Source: Chloroflexota bacterium (GTDB taxonomy: Bacteria > Chloroflexota > Anaerolineae > B4-G1). Taken from it: a stretch of DNA of 6,590 bases. Shown in pieces: positions 5,796-6,590 of the stretch. The position numbers and the translations under genes are program-made. The stretch spans positions 1 through 6,590 of the forward strand of contig QMOC01000154.1 of NCBI GenBank assembly GCA_003648085.1, in the 5' to 3' direction. Numbering within the stretch: position 1 is the stretch's first letter; each line of letters starts with the position of its first letter. The notes beneath the pieces are model-generated. The model made no database searches and was not told the DNA's origin. It saw only the letters and a program-made list of their open reading frames with translations.

Positions 5796-6590
5796 ATGAA
5801 AAAGCAACGGTTGTTCAGCAGTACGTTGGCCCTGGGGTTGCTATTGGCCCTGGCCGTAAGTATCGCCCTGGCGCAGGGGCCGGGTCCGCGGGAGGAACTG
5901 GCTCCCCAGGACACCGTAGGTACAGCCTTCACCTACCAGGGTCGCCTGACCGACGGCGGCAGCCCGGCCAACGGCCACTATGACTTCAAGTTCCAACTCT
6001 ACGACGCTGCCAGTGACGGCAACCCGGTGGGCAGCACGGTGGCCCAGGAGGATGTGGCCGTCAGCGAGGGTCTGTTCACCGTGCAACTGGACTTTGGCAC
6101 AGATGCTTTCACCGGCGAGGCCCGCTGGCTGGAGATCGGCGTGCGGCCGGGCAGCGGTGGAACATATACCATCCTCAGCCCGCGCCAGCCCTTGACCCCG
6201 GCCCCCTACGCCCTGGGCCTCCGCCCAGGGGCAATCATCGCCGGGGACCTCGGCGTCAATGAGGCTGCATTGACGCTGGACCACGCTGTGGGAGGCGGGC
6301 TGCGGGTGAAATCGGCAGGCGGCACCGCCGTTTATGTGGACTCGGCGGGCGGCGACGGCATGTATGTGGAATCGGCTGGCGGCCACGCCGTGTACGTGGA
6401 TTCGGCGGACAATAACGGCCTGGAGATGGACACGATAGGCAATGATGGGGTGGTCATAGGCTCGGCGGGCGATGACGGTGTGGTCATCGGTTCGGTGGGC
6501 AGCCCTAGCACCGCCTCCTATTCAACGGACAAGAACGGCCTGGAGGTGGCCGGCGCGGAGGGATACGGTTTGTATGTCGGTCGGGCGGAC
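5796..6590 (+). CDS. Secreted surface protein with FTYQGRL-type N-terminal domain and decapeptide repeats, first 265 residues (cut by window edge)
   Basis: The frame is open from 5796 to the last base without a stop. Residues 1-26 form a Sec signal peptide (MKKQRLF, hydrophobic LALGLLLALAVSIALA) with a probable signal peptidase I site after ALA26. Residues 43-140 form a globular beta-rich domain: TAFTYQGRLTDGGSPANG, YDFKFQLYDA, GNPVGSTVAQEDVAVSEGLF, ARWLEIGVRPG, LSPRQPLTPAPYAL. This module is frequent in large secreted proteins of Chloroflexota and Planctomycetota and often precedes repeat or tail-fibre-like regions. From 171 on, decapeptides such as VDSAGGDGMY and VESAGGHAVY recur and suggest a beta-solenoid stalk. 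The role is probably structural or adhesive outside the cell; no catalytic motif is seen. In related proteins a C-terminal module, sometimes an S74-type chaperone, may follow, but that part lies outside the window. Confidence 0.88.
   Translation, partial: MKKQRLFSSTLALGLLLALAVSIALAQGPGPREELAPQDTVGTAFTYQGRLTDGGSPANGHYDFKFQLYDAASDGNPVGSTVAQEDVAVSEGLFTVQLDFGTDAFTGEARWLEIGVRPGSGGTYTILSPRQPLTPAPYALGLRPGAIIAGDLGVNEAALTLDHAVGGGLRVKSAGGTAVYVDSAGGDGMYVESAGGHAVYVDSADNNGLEMDTIGNDGVVIGSAGDDGVVIGSVGSPSTASYSTDKNGLEVAGAEGYGLYVGRAD
6306..6485 (+). repeat. Six decapeptide (30 bp) repeats in the secreted protein
   Basis: Residues 171-230 divide into six units of exactly ten residues: VKSAGGTAVY, VDSAGGDGMY, VESAGGHAVY, VDSADNNGLE, MDTIGNDGVV, IGSAGDDGVV. 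The consensus is roughly V-x-S-A-G-x-D-G-V-Y. At the DNA level a TATGTGGA-TCGGCGGGCGGC-like core recurs every 30 bp. The pattern breaks at 231-247 (IGSVGSPSTASYSTDKN) and resumes in GLEVAGAEGYGLYVGRAD up to the window end, so the full array is longer than seen. Confidence 0.85.

Noticed and set aside
5240..5932. 230-codon open frame on the minus strand
   Set aside because: It is antisense to the lipoprotein and spans the junction with the next gene; the plus-strand genes have signal peptides and good ribosome binding sites.
5841..6386. 181-codon open frame on the minus strand
   Set aside because: It is antisense to the secreted repeat protein and reflects GC-rich codon bias only.

Overview
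The window is a GC-rich piece of bacterial chromosome. It holds two divergent gene sets that start from one AT-richer intergenic region (about 4754-4928). I see no rRNA, tRNA, CRISPR array, transposase or integrase. The gene styles suggest Chloroflexota, Anaerolineae-like: a very large SARP/BTAD-NB-ARC-TPR regulator, a secreted protein that starts with an 'FTYQGRL' module, and a short heptamer repeat of the GTGAAAC type. This assignment is inference from remembered gene families, not from a search.

Leftward (minus strand), read from 4753 towards 1. First is a 1054-residue regulator with a winged helix, a BTAD domain, a STAND-type NTPase and an array of 40-residue TPRs. After a leader of about 104 bp comes a 378-residue GNAT-like protein. 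Nine bases after its stop is the first 112 residues of an AMP-binding acyl-CoA synthetase/ligase, cut by the window edge. The last two are very probably cotranscribed and translationally coupled. A good minus-strand promoter with an extended -10 lies at 4792-4820.

Rightward (plus strand), read from 4929 to 6590. First is a small 86-residue basic protein of unknown function, whose 3' end runs into a short heptamer tandem repeat. Then comes a 186-residue lipoprotein with a perfect Shine-Dalgarno. Ten bases later begins a Sec-exported protein, cut by the window edge, with an FTYQGRL-type N-terminal domain followed by decapeptide repeats of the 'VYVDSAGGDG' kind. The last two genes are envelope or surface products and are probably one operon.

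The most interesting signal is in the divergent promoter region. Two TTGACG-type heptamers lie 11 bp apart, and the second ends exactly 8 bp before a TAGAAT -10 box. This is the geometry described for SARP-activated promoters in Streptomyces. Because the neighbouring divergent gene is itself a SARP/BTAD regulator, the simplest hypothesis is that this ATP-switchable regulator activates the surface-protein operon beside it.
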